DNA of 64,000 bases from Ancistrus triradiatus (lineage: Eukaryota; Chordata; Actinopteri; Siluriformes; Loricariidae): NCBI GenBank assembly GCA_025084515.1, contig JAJAGP010003148.1:19082-83081 (forward strand). The letters are read 5' to 3'. This document shows positions 26,401 through 35,988 of this stretch, in pieces. Each line of letters starts with the position of its first letter. The stretch's first letter is position 1. A program made the translations under genes and the position numbers. Under the pieces are notes generated by a model. It saw only the letters and a list, made by a program, of their open reading frames with translations, was not told the origin of the DNA and did not search any database.

Positions 26401-29400
26401 ATAGAAAATCAGGAAGGGGGCGAACACTTTTTCAAACCACTGTAGTTTTACTCTACTGACTCATTTGTTTAACCATCCTCTTCTCAGTTTGGAATGAGGT
26501 GAAGAGCTGTACCTTAATCGAAATACAACCTAATTAACGTCAGACATTCTAATTTACAGCAATTTGTGAGAACAGGTTCACCTCACCTTGTTCAAGGCTG
26601 CTTATGCGTTGGTGGACGGCGTCCAGTCCATGGTCAATGTGCTGCTGATGTTTTTGGGTTTCTTTGCGAAGTGCTTTCCTCTCCTCTTCAAGCACTCTCA
26701 TCTTTCGCTTCAACTCTCTCTCCAAATCCTCCACTCTCCTCTGTGCTGCAACACCCTGCATCGTCATAGTTTTCGAGACACTCTCGTTGCCTTTTTGCCC
26801 TGCCTGGGCGTGGCTATGAACCACCTGGGTGGGCAGTGGGGCCAGTGGAACCAATTCTGCCTGCAAGCGAAAGATTAGAAACATTTTTAAATGTTGTCTT
26901 TTACCTGCACTTCAGAAGCTGCAACCAAACTGAACATGTTTAGCACATTTTATTTGGCTAACTGATTTACTGCTTTCCAGTGACAGACTGGAAAGCACAT
27001 TTGCTGGTACTTAAGTATCATTTCCTAGTGCAGGTAAATGTTGCATACTGTCCATTTATATATACACTTGTGGTCCACTTAGGCTATTATCCTTATTATT
27101 AAGGTAACTAACCTACTTAACCCATATGTTACCCTGCCAGATACATTCATTGTTGTAGTACAGCAGTTGTAATGACACACATAACAGCACAGACTCTGGT
27201 GCAGGAGGTTTTATTAAACACATGCAGCATTAGCATGAGATGCACTCCTTAGAAGCACTGAGATGATGACGAACAGGTCTTACCATTAAAGTGAATTACG
27301 AGTGCTGGATCTGAACTCCACAGCAAGAGAACTGTGTATGGATGACTGGACAGTTGCGGGTTAGTTTCTATTTTAAACTGACACACCGTGGGGAGAGTAA
27401 CAAGCGAAGTAAGAACTACTGCGTCTTTCACACCAGAGAAACAAGGGAAACAAGCAGAGCAACAGAAGCTACCTGTTTGCCTTGCAGTGGACCAGAGTTA
27501 AATACGCTTTTCAGTTTCCGAAATATCTGCTTGTGTCGTAAATACAGTAGGATATATGTTACATTGCCATTTAGGACTCTAATATCAAATATCAAAGTTT
27601 CTCATTCCATAAATATGTGTGTGTGTGTGTGCACGTTCAGGTGAAATGTCAGAAACTGTTAGAAACTCCACATACAATGTCAGGACATTTTTTGACTTCT
27701 CAAAAAACTCTCAGGACCTCAATCCATGTCCTGACATTTCTAAACATGTTTATTCCAAAGACGAAATTTCTATTACAACAATTAAAAGACAAAAACATTT
27801 TCATTTCTGAGGTTAAGGTTATTCATGCCATGTTTTATTTATTTCATTTAGCAGGTGCCCTCATCCAGAGTGACTTATAATTAATACCATCTTACAATCT
27901 AAGCAAGTGTGGGTTTAAGGCCTTGCTCAAGGACTCAGCAGTGGCAGCCTGGTGGAGGTGGCTTTTGAACCTTGGACCTTCTGGTCCATAGTCTAGTACC
28001 TTAACCGCTAGGCCACCACAGCCCACAGTGTACAATTACATTTACATGGGATTGTGGTAGCCTAGCGGTTAAGGTACTGGACTATGGACCAGAAGGTCCA
28101 GGGTTCAAATCCCACCTCTGCCAAGCTGCCACTGTTGGGTCCTTGAGCAAGGCCCTTAACCCACAATTGCTTGGATTGTAAGGTTGTATCAATTGTAAGT
28201 CGCTCTGGATAAGGGCGTCTGCTAAAATGTAAATGTAAATGTACATTTATAGCATATCCTGAGTGACTTACAACTGATATAGCTTTACAATCCAAGCAAT
28301 TGTGGATTAAGGGTCTTGCTCAAGGACCCAGCAGTGGCAACTTGGCAGAGGTAGCCCTTGAACCCTAGACCACAGGTCTGGTATTACTTAGCAACCTTTT
28401 ATAATTATGTCTATGAAAAGTCCTGACATTGCTAGTGAAACAAACGATTTGAGTGAATCAATGCGCTGCCCCCAGCTTTACAGTGAGATAAGATTTTACT
28501 CATCTTAATTAGTAAAAAAAAAAAAAGAAAATCAGTGGCGGTCAATGTTGATATTAAATAAATTAGTGTATGGAAAACACTGTAGCATGTTGCCTATTTG
28601 GTCCTTAGCTGGTACACTACAGAATAGCCTTGCTATGTAAGGTACCCTCTATAATGGACTGTTTGGACAACATCCATATTGCAATTTCACAGAACACTAG
28701 GATGTTATTTGACGTTAATCGACTTATACCTGTATTTCTACTTCACTGGAGTATTCTAATATAGGAGGATTTTTACTTTCACTCCACTATATTTCACTCC
28801 ACTATATTGCACTTCTGACTATCTCACTACCACTCTATCTATAAAACATCCGTCACTTTTGCGTGGAGAAAAAAGTCTAAGTGGATAGAATATATAATAC
28901 TGCAGCTCTGTCATGAAATGCCTTGTCTGCGTTTCCCATTCTGCTTGTGTGAGTGCGTCTATCTCTGCCCAGCCTTGAAAAGACAAAGCACTTGAAGAAA
29001 CTCGCTGTGAGAAACAGCGGTCATACTACTTATTTTAGTTACACTTGTGCAAATACAACAAGAAACATTTTGGGTGGTGCAAGCTAAGAGTAGAATGTGA
29101 CGAGTACAAACATGCACATGTCTGCACACAATACACACATAGGAGCGATAATGCAATTCTGAACTGTATCTGTCTTTTTTTTCAACACTGTGGTGTTGGG
29201 TTGTACCTGTGGGAGGAGGAACTGGGTGAGGGGATCAACCCCTCCTGCACCAGCCACCCGTGCTTATGCCACAGCAACCCCTACCCAGCCCTGCAATGAA
29301 CTGTTGCCCTGTTCAAGCTACAGCAACCCTGACTAGGATAAGTGGGGATAAAATGTTTACAAAAAAATTATCTACTGTAAATTTTACACTAAATATTGTC

Positions 29401-32400
29401 TTGCCTTTTCACACTACAATGAAATTTGTTTGGAATTCATGATAACTCATTATTTAAGATGGGGAGTTTAGATAGAACAATGAAACAAATGTCCCACATG
29501 TTCTGTTTATTACGCAGTCCGATGCAATTGCATTATTTGAACACCAGAAGGCGCAATCAAAGGTCATGCTCCCATACGCATTAAGTGTAATGAGTACACA
29601 TTGTTTTGAATTGTTACTCTTCAGAAATAAAAGGAAAGTTAAGATACGGTGAAGCTACAATTGAACATTTTATTTACAATTTTAAAACTGTTTCTAGTCA
29701 TTTCTTTTAATTGCAGGGGACTAACTTTTTTTTGTTCAAAAACATATTCAAGAAAATGTGCATTGTTTTGCATTGTTTACACTACAGAAATAAAAAAACA
29801 ATAATTAGAAAATCGAATCATGAACTCAATATCGTGAATCAAATTGAATCATGCGCGGTGTATCGTTACACCCCTAAGTACATTTAAAAGCAAGTGCTTC
29901 TAGCAGTACATTTACATTTACAGCATTTAGCAGACACCCTTATCCAGAGCGACTTACAATTGATACAATCTTACAATCCAAGCAATTGTGGGTTAAGGGC
30001 CTTGCTCAAGGACCCAACAGTGGCAGCTTTGGCTGAGGTGGGATTTGAACCCAAGACCTTCTGGTTCATAGTCCTGCACCTTAACCACTAGGCCACAGTA
30101 TCTGAAGTTTTACTTAAACGTAGGAGTTCTGTACCTCATCCACTGCTGATTTCTGATTTCGTGTGTGTGAGAGAGTGCACATTTATATTTATGGCCAACC
30201 ACGGCGCAACATCATTTTGGAACGGTGACAGTAAACAGATCAGTATGATACACTGCAGCAGCTACAGAACCGCATTTCATCTCCTCAGGCTCAGACTCTA
30301 ATCTTGTTTCAGACACATCTAGCTACACCATGTGAAATACACTCTGGTGTGGATTATTGGTATATAAAATTGCTCTACCCAGTCAAAAAAATCCTGGGTC
30401 GGTCTAACTGTACCTTATACACCTTTCAGACCCCCATGCTCACCCTCAGGACCATTTTATCAGGGCATCACCCCAAATAACAAATAACACTCCTGGCTGA
30501 CTTGCCATTAGTGGATAGTGGTTGGTTTGGTGGCAGCAAAGCTGTCTGATGCTGGAACAAGTGTATTAGGAGCAGCTGGATAGGTAAACCTCAAAGTTTA
30601 AGATTATTCCACCAACAAAAATAGTCAGGTGGACCACTGATGTAGGACTTGATGAAGATTACCACAAACCATGTGTAGAAAATTGGGCTACAGAAGGGTG
30701 GGTGTCTGTAAAAAAGTGATCCTCCTTGTTTCTGTGCTCACAGTCCATTTTATCACCTCCACTTATCATATAGATGTACTTTGTAGTTCTACAATTACAG
30801 ACTGTAGTCCATCTATTTCTCTATATACACTGTTAGTCCCCTTTACTCAGATCAGGTGGTGGATTTGGGTGATGGATCATTCTCAGCACTGCACTGACAC
30901 TGACACGGTGGTGTGTTAGTGTATGTTGTGCTGGTGTGAGTGGATCAGACACAGCAGTGCTGCTGGAGACTGAAAATAGTCTACCTACCTAAAATGTTCA
31001 GCCACCAGCATCCTGTTCCGCATCCTGTGAGATCTGATGAAGGATTAGATAATGACTAGCACAAATTGTGCAACAACAGATGACCTTCTCTCTCTGACTT
31101 TACATCCACAAGGTGGAGCAATAAGGTGATGTCTCTAATAGAGTGGACAGGAAGTGAACACAAGAGTTTAAAAACTCCAGCAGCACTGCTGTGTCTGATC
31201 CACTCACACCGGGACAACACACACCAACACACCACCATCGCATCAGTGACACTGCAGTACTGAGAATGACCCACCATCCATATAGTACCTGAACTGTGAT
31301 GGTCCTGACCATTAGTATGTAGAGAAACAGATGGACTACAGGTGGTAATTGTAAAACAGAAATGAGAGCACTGCTTCTGTTTGGTAACTGGAACTGATGA
31401 ATACCTAATAAAGCAATTGGTGTATGATTGGTGTGCGTACGGGCTACAACCTACCTACCAACTGCACCCACAGCCATGTGTTTCTAATAACACTGCAAAT
31501 AAATGTATATGAAGCCCTAACCCTATATGCTACATTATATATCCCTAACGAGGTTTAGTGATGCAGGAGAGGCGCGTAACTGACGAGAGACGCACACTTC
31601 TGGTGATAAACGTGCGGGTTTTCTGCCTGCAGCCAATCAGAGAGCAACGTTTCTGGCGCAGAGCTGTAAATCTCTCTAACAGCTGTGTGAGCAGAGCAGA
31701 AATGAGCAGCTGGGAGGCAGGAGGAGGCAAGAGGGAGGAGGAGAACTATACCATTCCATGATTATGAGCACAGAGAGACTTCCTTCTGACCTGTATATTA
31801 TCCTTTTAAAGAGCAGGTTTACTTTGTAGATGTGATTCAGTGCTAGTTGGACTTACTGCTTAATATGACCGTATGCGGCATAGCACAAGCCACGCGTACT
31901 GGGCTGCTTTTAAGGTGGCCTAATTTTTTTAGTGATTTTCTCTCCCTTTTCTGTGATTTCATGTTTTATGTTATAACATTTTTTGTGTCATTTTAGGAAT
32001 ATACATTTGTCTATCTGTGTATCATTCAACATGTATACTACACATTTAATCTCTAAGTAAAAACATAACAGCTACAATGATAATGATTCACTGAATACTG
32101 CTCGGGTGGCACAGTGGTCCAGGTTCAAGACCCGGTGGTGGTGAATCCGGCCAGGTTGGGTGTCCCACAATTAGGCTATAACTGTGTTAGGAAGCCTGAT
32201 TGCTGGAACTGTCCCCCGGCACTGCTACTGCGATGCCTCTCCAGTCCTGCGCTGGACTGGTGCCCTGTCCAGGGGACATGCTCACCTTCACCCAGTGAAT
32301 TCTGGAGCAACCACGACCATGACCAGGATAAGTGGGCTTAAATGTGAATTAAAAAAAATAATAAAGAGACTTAACTGATTGGTCTCTCCCCCTGGTGATA

Positions 32401-33349
32401 CCTATAATAATAATAATAATAATAATATCGTTATTATGTTATAATTATTATTATTATTATTTGTAGTAGTAGTAGTAGTAGTAGCAGTAGTAGTGTTGGT
32501 AGTAATACTAGGTCTATAATAAATATTTACATTATGCAAAAATCGTTGACAAGAGAAATTGTATCTCTAATAGCCTATGCATTTGCTTTTGGGAGAAAAA
32601 AAAAGTGTTTTGTGGTTTCACATCTCCAAATGCCAACAAAAATCAAACTATAGCCTACAGGTTGTTTGTACCTCCAACTTCTCGATGCGCTCCTTCATGT
32701 GCAGTATCGCTCTCTCCAGCTCCTGCACGGTAAGCCCCGGAGGTCCCGCGTCGTCCTGCATCATGAGCCCGTCTCTCTGCTCCCGTTTGCCGGACCATAA
32801 AGCCGCGCTGCGCTGCGTCCCGCTCCCGCTTTCGCAGGCTGACAGTTTGCCGGTGAGCTCCTGGATGGTGCGCTGCTCGGCGCGGATCTCCTGCTCCTGC
32901 TGCTCCACGGTGCGCCGCAGTTCCTCGGCCGCGGCGCGCAGGTCGCCCCACTTCTCTCCCGCATAAACCGACTGATCATCCGCCTGGAAGCTGCTCGGCC
33001 TGCATTCTCCAGCCGGAACCGGAGTACAGATGAGTCTGCTGACAGTCACCTGCTGCTCGATTCCATCCGCGCCCGTTCTCACACCCTTGATCCCGTAGAA
33101 GGTGGGTGCCTCGGGGCTGTTTCTCTCGCCGCTGCCGTGCAGCGCGTCCACAGCACCGGCCCGGGCCACTGAGCCCGACGGCAGGGTGAGGACGCTGGAG
33201 ATGGACTGGTTATCGGCGAGCGGCTGTGAGGCGGTGGAGGCGGCGGCTGCTGCAGGAGAAGATCCGCCGTGCACCGCGGCGATGATGCAGATCACTGCTC
33301 CGACAAACGCCACCATCCCGGCGGCCAGGATTACTACGATGAACTTCAG
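17234..33349 (-). CDS. nptxr: Neuronal pentraxin receptor, five coding exons
   Basis: Coding exons on the minus strand are 33349-32672, 26860-26587, 21558-21317, 19547-19368 and 17467-17234. All introns are GT-AG, phases agree, and the joined product is about 535 residues (human is about 500). A short N-terminal tail is followed by one hydrophobic anchor at residues 3-25, giving a type II membrane protein. A variable linker, coiled coils (about 132-170, 207-226 and most of exon 2) and a C-terminal pentraxin domain (about 328-530) follow. Cysteines 356 (VCMW) and 415 (HVCVSW) are the expected disulfide pair. The family forms hetero-complexes with secreted neuronal pentraxins and clusters AMPA receptors at synapses. 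The membrane anchor and the neighbouring cbx6 separate it from nptx1 and nptx2. No in-frame ATG precedes residue 12, so the start is taken as CTG at 33349-33347. Function is inferred from homology. Confidence 0.93.
17903..18441 (-). mobile_element. F2 Tc1-like element in nptxr intron 4
   Basis: Terminal repeats (AGTATTGTCAAAAAGTCTTA and CCAAGACTTTTGCACAGTAT) are diverged. The reversed transposase remnant encodes LFGRVAAKKPLLWKGNRVKR on the minus strand. Not intact. Confidence 0.8.
18442..18665 (+). repeat. SINE-like dispersed repeat in nptxr intron 4
   Basis: CTATGATGGACTGGCGTCAA and GGGACAGGCTCCAG-ATCCTGACCAGCATAAGC match the tail described at 10108. The head is weakly preserved. An open frame over it is incidental. 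Confidence 0.55.
18792..18950 (-). repeat. S1 tRNA-derived SINE, reversed
   Basis: The reversed tail (GCGCCCTTATCCAGAG) and body (ACCCAACAGTGGCAGCTTGG) are recognisable. The B box is partly deleted. Confidence 0.8.
19368..19547 (-). CDS. nptxr: nptxr coding exon 4, pentraxin signature
   Basis: The exon is 180 bp, phase 0 at both ends, with acceptor TCTCCGTAG and donor GTGAGT. It encodes residues 399-458, including the pentraxin signature as WQHVCVSWNRRGG. Asparagine and arginine replace the usual last serine/threonine positions. The exon ends in LVLGQEQ, a hallmark of the family. N405-L-T is a possible glycosylation site. The initial ATG is internal, not a start. Confidence 0.93.
19770..21235. 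repeat. SINE-type repeats (second family) split by a hAT element
   Basis: The left part 19770-19936 has an A-box-like GGTGCAGTGGTCAGC and a B box GGTTCGATTCC. The right part resumes at 20958 with GTGAGTGAATATCTGAGTG. A reversed relative lies at about 21085-21235 (GGTAAGTGCTG and CAGTGG patterns). It lies in nptxr intron 3. Confidence 0.7.
19937..20957 (-). mobile_element. hAT transposon with exact 8-bp target duplication, deleted inside
   Basis: Ends TAGTGCTGGGCA and TTGCCCAGGCCTA form an imperfect terminal inverted repeat. Flanks CTAGTGTG at 19929-19936 and 20958-20965 are identical. A minus-strand ORF at 20749-20405 resembles the BED zinc-finger N-terminus of hAT transposases (LFQHLEHSH, ANVT-like FPNVTQYEKDSRRWKEIT). 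The catalytic domain is missing. Confidence 0.88.
21317..21558 (-). CDS. nptxr: nptxr coding exon 3, start of the pentraxin domain
   Basis: The exon is 242 bp. It completes the split glycine codon after a TGTCTGTCAG acceptor and ends in phase 0 before GTACAC. It encodes residues 318-398. It contains the first pentraxin strand region and Cys356 in the motif TVCMWLR, followed by TAFSYAV and ELIIKNE, all typical of neuronal pentraxins. Confidence 0.93.
21619..22738 (-). mobile_element. Tc1/mariner-type element F7 in nptxr intron 2
   Basis: Both ends show ATTAGGTACA and GTACC-AATAAACTGGC patterns, the ends of a common teleost family. The reversed transposase is recognisable throughout (CACATCCCAAAGGTGCTCTA, GCATTTTCACCCAGAGAACT). 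The frame is broken many times. Confidence 0.82.
22837..22997 (+). repeat. S1 tRNA-derived SINE
   Basis: GGACCAGAAGGTCCAGGGTA, then CAAATCCCACCTCTGCC and the tail GCTCTGGATAAGAGTGTCTG. The A-box end is missing or diverged. Confidence 0.8.
23769..24444 (+). mobile_element. Non-autonomous DNA transposon, CAGTGGTACCTC terminus (copy 2, complete)
   Basis: It runs from CAGTGGTACCTCAGTTCTCA to ACCGAGGTAATATTG with TA on both sides (23767-23768 and 24445-24446). At 676 bp it is the most complete of three copies and has no coding capacity. It lies in nptxr intron 2. Confidence 0.8.
24925..26442 (-). mobile_element. Tc1-like element F3 with a largely readable transposase
   Basis: Long inverted repeats of about 200 bp carry ATGGCCCTGTGTGGAAAAAG on the left and its complement on the right; the outermost left end is lost. 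The transposase on the minus strand starts at 26073 (MLRSKEIQEQLRKKVIEIYP, a paired-like helix-turn-helix), continues in pieces and ends with QQDNDPKHT and DLNPIEMLW. The last catalytic D and E are 34 residues apart (DD34E). Frame breaks near 25560-25715 make it inactive. Confidence 0.9.
26587..26860 (-). CDS. nptxr: nptxr coding exon 2, coiled-coil region
   Basis: The exon is 274 bp, enters in phase 0 after a CTTGCAG acceptor and leaves one base of a glycine codon before a GTGAGG donor. It encodes residues 227-318, with a charged coiled coil (VEDLERELKRKMRVLEEERK) as in pentraxin oligomerisation regions. The start phase equals the end phase of cbx6 exon 4, which matters for a possible fusion transcript. 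Confidence 0.9.
27836..28020 (-). repeat. S1 SINE, reversed, first of a cluster of three
   Basis: Reversed tail GGTGCCCTCATCCAGAGTGA, body and head ending AGGCCACCACAG. It lies in nptxr intron 1, and a plus-oriented copy follows after about 33 bp. Confidence 0.9.
28054..28240 (+). repeat. S1 SINE, second of a cluster of three, well preserved
   Basis: GTGGTAGCCTAGCGGTTAAG (A box) and GGTTCAAATCC (B box) are intact, with the full body and tail TAAATG repeats. The nearest thing to a consensus copy in the window. Confidence 0.93.
28241..28395 (-). repeat. S1 SINE, reversed, third of the cluster
   Basis: GAGTGACTTACAACTGATAT, CAAGCAATTGTGG and CAAGGACCCAGCAGTGGCAA are reversed body blocks. The copy abuts the tail of the previous one directly. 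Confidence 0.82.
29190..29355 (+). repeat. SINE-like dispersed repeat
   Basis: GACTAGGATAAGTGGGGATAAA and the preceding GTTGCCCTGTTCAAG match the tail family noted at 10108. The head is unclear. Confidence 0.5.
29909..30099 (-). repeat. S1 SINE, reversed, nearly full length
   Basis: From TTTACATTTACAGCATTTAG through CAGAGCGACTTACAATTG to CCTTAACCACTAGGCCAC. The B box is readable as GGATTTGAACC. Confidence 0.9.
30873..31276. repeat. Long inverted repeat, about 100-bp arms
   Basis: Left arm 30873-30968 and right arm 31175-31276 are diverged reverse complements, sharing GTGAGTGGATCAGACACAGC and GCAGTGCTGCTGGAG. The centre is about 200 bp. It is likely the core of a dispersed fold-back element extending from about 30480 to 31410. 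It lies in nptxr intron 1. Confidence 0.85.
32100..32345 (+). repeat. SINE-like repeat with A-box-like head
   Basis: CTCGGGTGGCACAGTGGTCC resembles a tRNA-type head and AGGTTCAAGACCC a B box. The body ends GACCATGACCAGGATAAGTG. It lies in nptxr intron 1 near the CpG-rich exon. Confidence 0.7.
32404..32512. repeat. Compound trinucleotide microsatellite AAT, ATT, GTA
   Basis: A run of ATA/AAT units, then a run of TTA units (the complement), then GTA units. The first two runs could pair with each other. It lies about 160 bp from the nptxr exon 1 donor. Confidence 0.92.
32672..33349 (-). CDS. nptxr: nptxr coding exon 1, CUG start, membrane anchor and coiled coil
   Basis: This exon encodes 226 residues in phase 0 and ends at GAG before a GTACAA donor. 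The start is CTG in the context GCCACC-CTG-A, at the position where the family begins M-K-F. The frame stays open upstream to a TTG at 33469, but no ATG lies in that stretch. The hydrophobic run is FIVVILAAGMVAFVGAVICI. N47-Q-S is a possible glycosylation site and the end is a heptad-rich coiled coil. Base composition is GC- and CpG-rich, unlike the surrounding DNA. Confidence 0.92.
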
Positions 33350-33530
33350 GGTGGCGGTTTGAGAAACGACGGCTGTGAGAATCAATGTAAAGTTCAAGAT
33401 GTGAACAGGTTCAAGTTGATCAGGTTGGTACAGAACATCAGGAGCTGTCTGTTCTAAGGATGCCGCCAATGTGTTGCGCTGCCACGCTTAATCTCCGCCC
33501 ACCTTCTCCATTACGCGCAGCTCCATCCTA
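32680..33530 (-). promoter_or_regulatory. CpG-rich promoter and first-exon region of nptxr
   Basis: A GC- and CpG-rich block covers coding exon 1 and about 180 bp upstream, ending sharply in AT-rich DNA. A GC-box-like CTCCGCCCACC lies at about 33495 just upstream of the coding start. No TATA box is evident. The transcription start itself cannot be placed. Confidence 0.55.
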
Positions 33531-33784
33531 CCACTAACCACCTACAAGGTGTGGGTGAGTAGTACTCAACATCTAACGTGTACTTTTGCTGCTTAGTGCA
33601 TAAGCCGAAATTTTTGGAAACTTTGTTGTTTCACTTAAGTACCTTAACCAATATCTCTAGTCAATATTTGCTACTAGGAAAAGTATCTGTTGAATTACAG
33701 GCATTATGAATACCTTATATCCAGACCCAGGTGCGTTTCTAGATTACTTGTACTGAGGCACACAGAATTTAGAACTGCATCCCT

Positions 33785-34076
33785 CTGCTTGCCAATCAGT
33801 CTTAGCCTGCTACCCTTTCAAAGCTGCTACCCGATCAAGCTCCGTCAGAGTGTACAAAAAGCTGCCAGATGCTGCTATTCCTCAAGTGTAAAGGGAGCCT
33901 ACAGCAGCTGTTTTTTTCTTATTGCTTTTCAGTTTTTTAATACTGCATACAAATTTCCTGCTTTTTCTGGTTGTATTCTAATAAAGAGACTGAGAAATAA
34001 TTATATGTGATTATTGTACAACTGCTAATACAGTAGTATATCTAAACTAATGGTGGCCTAAGACTTTTGCACAGTA
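33785..34076 (-). mobile_element. F2 Tc1-like fragment
   Basis: The terminal repeat GGCCTAAGACTTTTGCACAG is at the right end, and the inner part follows the reversed F2 copy at 17903-18441. The other end is missing. Confidence 0.72.
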
Positions 34077-34554
34077 CATTATATCAAAGATACCAGTGTC
34101 TTGAGATTGTGCTATTCAATTTTAGTCTACAAGTTAAAAGACAGTTCGTCTTCATTACCAAAATGCACTTCTGGCATGTCTTCCCATGTGTACCAGCAGA
34201 CCCCTACAGCCAATTCAGAATGCAGCTGGATGCTTGGTTTTCAATTCACTCAAGTTCTCTCACGTTCCCTTTACAGGAAGCCGCCCACATGAGATTTACC
34301 TGAAGGGATTATTCAAACCCCTCTCTGTACTCTGTCCTTTGAGGCCCAAAGGATACAGGCATCTTGGCGTTTCTTTGTACTGCCCACAGGTGGAGGAATG
34401 AACTTCCCCTCACTGTTCAAATGACAAAGTCTCTTGCTATGCTTCTAATAAAACCTCAAATCAGAAGTTGGGACGATATGGAAAATGCAAAAAAAGAAAA
34501 GAAAACAAAAAAAAACCCCAACAAAACAATGCGTCATCCAATTACTGTAACATT
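34077..34554. other. Unassigned, LINE-like 3' fragment possible
   Basis: AGAATGCAGCTGGATGCTTG and following codons (CGTTCCCTTTACAGGAAGCC) resemble the C-terminal part of a teleost non-LTR retrotransposon ORF, but I cannot name it. No intact frame. Confidence 0.3.
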
Positions 34555-35963
34555 TATTTATCAGATTTTCACACCAGTCCTAAAAGTAGATAGAGAGAAC
34601 CCAGTTAAACAAATGAGACAAAAATATTATACTTGGTCATTTATTTATTGAGGAAAATGATCCAATATTACATATTAGTGAGTGGCAAAAGTATGTGAAC
34701 CTCTAGGATTAGCAGTTAATTTGAAGGTGAAATTAGAGTCAGGTGTTTTCAGTCAATGGGATGACAATCAGGTGTGAGTGGGCAGCATGTTTTATTTAAA
34801 GAACAGGAATCTATCAAAGTCTGCTCTTCACAACACGTTTGTGGAAGTGTATCATGGCACGAACAAATGAGATTTCTGAGGACCTCAGAAAAAGGGTTGT
34901 TGATGCTCATCAGGCTGGAAAAGGTTACAAAACCATCTCTAAAGAGTTTGGACTCCACCAATCCACAGTCAGACAGATTGTGTACAAATGGAGGAAATTC
35001 AAGACCATTGTTACCCTCCCCAGGAGTGGTCGACCAACAAAGATCACTCCAAGTGCAAGGTGTGTAATAGTTGGTGAGGTCACAAACGACCCCAGGGTAA
35101 CTTCTCATCTGCTCATCTGCAGTTTGCTAAAGATCATGTGAACAAGCCAGAAGGCTATTGGAGGAATGTTTTGTGGACGGATGAGACCAAAATAGAACTT
35201 TTTGGTTTTAAAGAAAAGCGTTATGTTTGGAGAAAGGAAAACACTGCATTCCAGCATAAGAACCTTATTCCATCTGTGAAACATGGTGGTGGTAGTATCA
35301 TGGTTTGGGCCTGTTTTGCTGCATCTGGGCCAGGACGGCTTGCCATCATTGATGGGACAATGAATTCTGAATTATATCAGAGAATTCTAAAGGAAAATGT
35401 CAGGACATCTGTCCATGAACTAAATTTCAAGAGAAGGTGGGTAATGCAGCAAGACAACGACCCTAAGCACACAAGTCGTTCTACCAAAGAATGGTTAAAG
35501 AAGAATAAAGTTAATGTTTTGGAATGGCCAAGTCAAAGTTCTGACCTTAATCCAATCGAAATGTTGTGGGAAGGACCTGAAGCGAGCAGTTAATGTGAGG
35601 AAACCCACCAACATCCCAGAGCTGAAGCGTTTCTGTACGGATGAATGGGTCAAAATTCCTCCAAGCCGGTGTGCAGGACTGATCAACAGTTACAGGAAAA
35701 CATTTAGTTTTTCAGTTATTGCTGCACAGGGGGGTCACACTGGATACTGAAAGCAATGTCCACATACTTTTGCCACTCACTAATATGTAATATTGGATCA
35801 TTTTCCTCAATAAATAAATGACCAAGTATAATATTTTGTCTCATTTGTTTAATTGGGTTCTCTTTATCTACTTTTAGGACTTGTGTGAAAATCTGATGAT
35901 ATGTTAGGTTATATTTATGCAGAAATATAGAAAAGGGTTCACAAAACTTTCAAACAACCACTG
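34555..35963 (+). mobile_element. Tc1-like element F1, best preserved transposase in the window
   Basis: The left end is slightly truncated; the right end is CCACTG followed by TA. The N-terminal part (MARTNEISEDLRKRVVDAHQ from 34855, with a paired-like HTH) and the catalytic part (35138-35593, DETKIELFGF, MQQDNDPKHTS, DLNPIEMLW) are long and clean, separated by a deletion of the segment between them. A one-base change after NPIEMLWE alters the C-terminal frame. DD34E spacing holds for the last two acidic residues. Not functional as it stands. Confidence 0.92.
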
Positions 35964-35988
35964 TACATTGATATTTTAGAGCAACATA

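Noticed and set aside
28054..28130. A tRNA gene, because of good A and B boxes
   Set aside because: The boxes belong to a SINE with a long body and L2-like tail; there is no clover-leaf-forming 3' half or acceptor stem.
32577..33362. Plus-strand ORFs opposite nptxr exon 1
   Set aside because: Antisense shadows of a GC-rich coding exon; no homology to anything and no splice logic.
33350..33469. Upstream extension of nptxr to the TTG at 33469
   Set aside because: The extra residues do not match the family, and the CTG at 33349 has the conserved K-F context and a better Kozak sequence.
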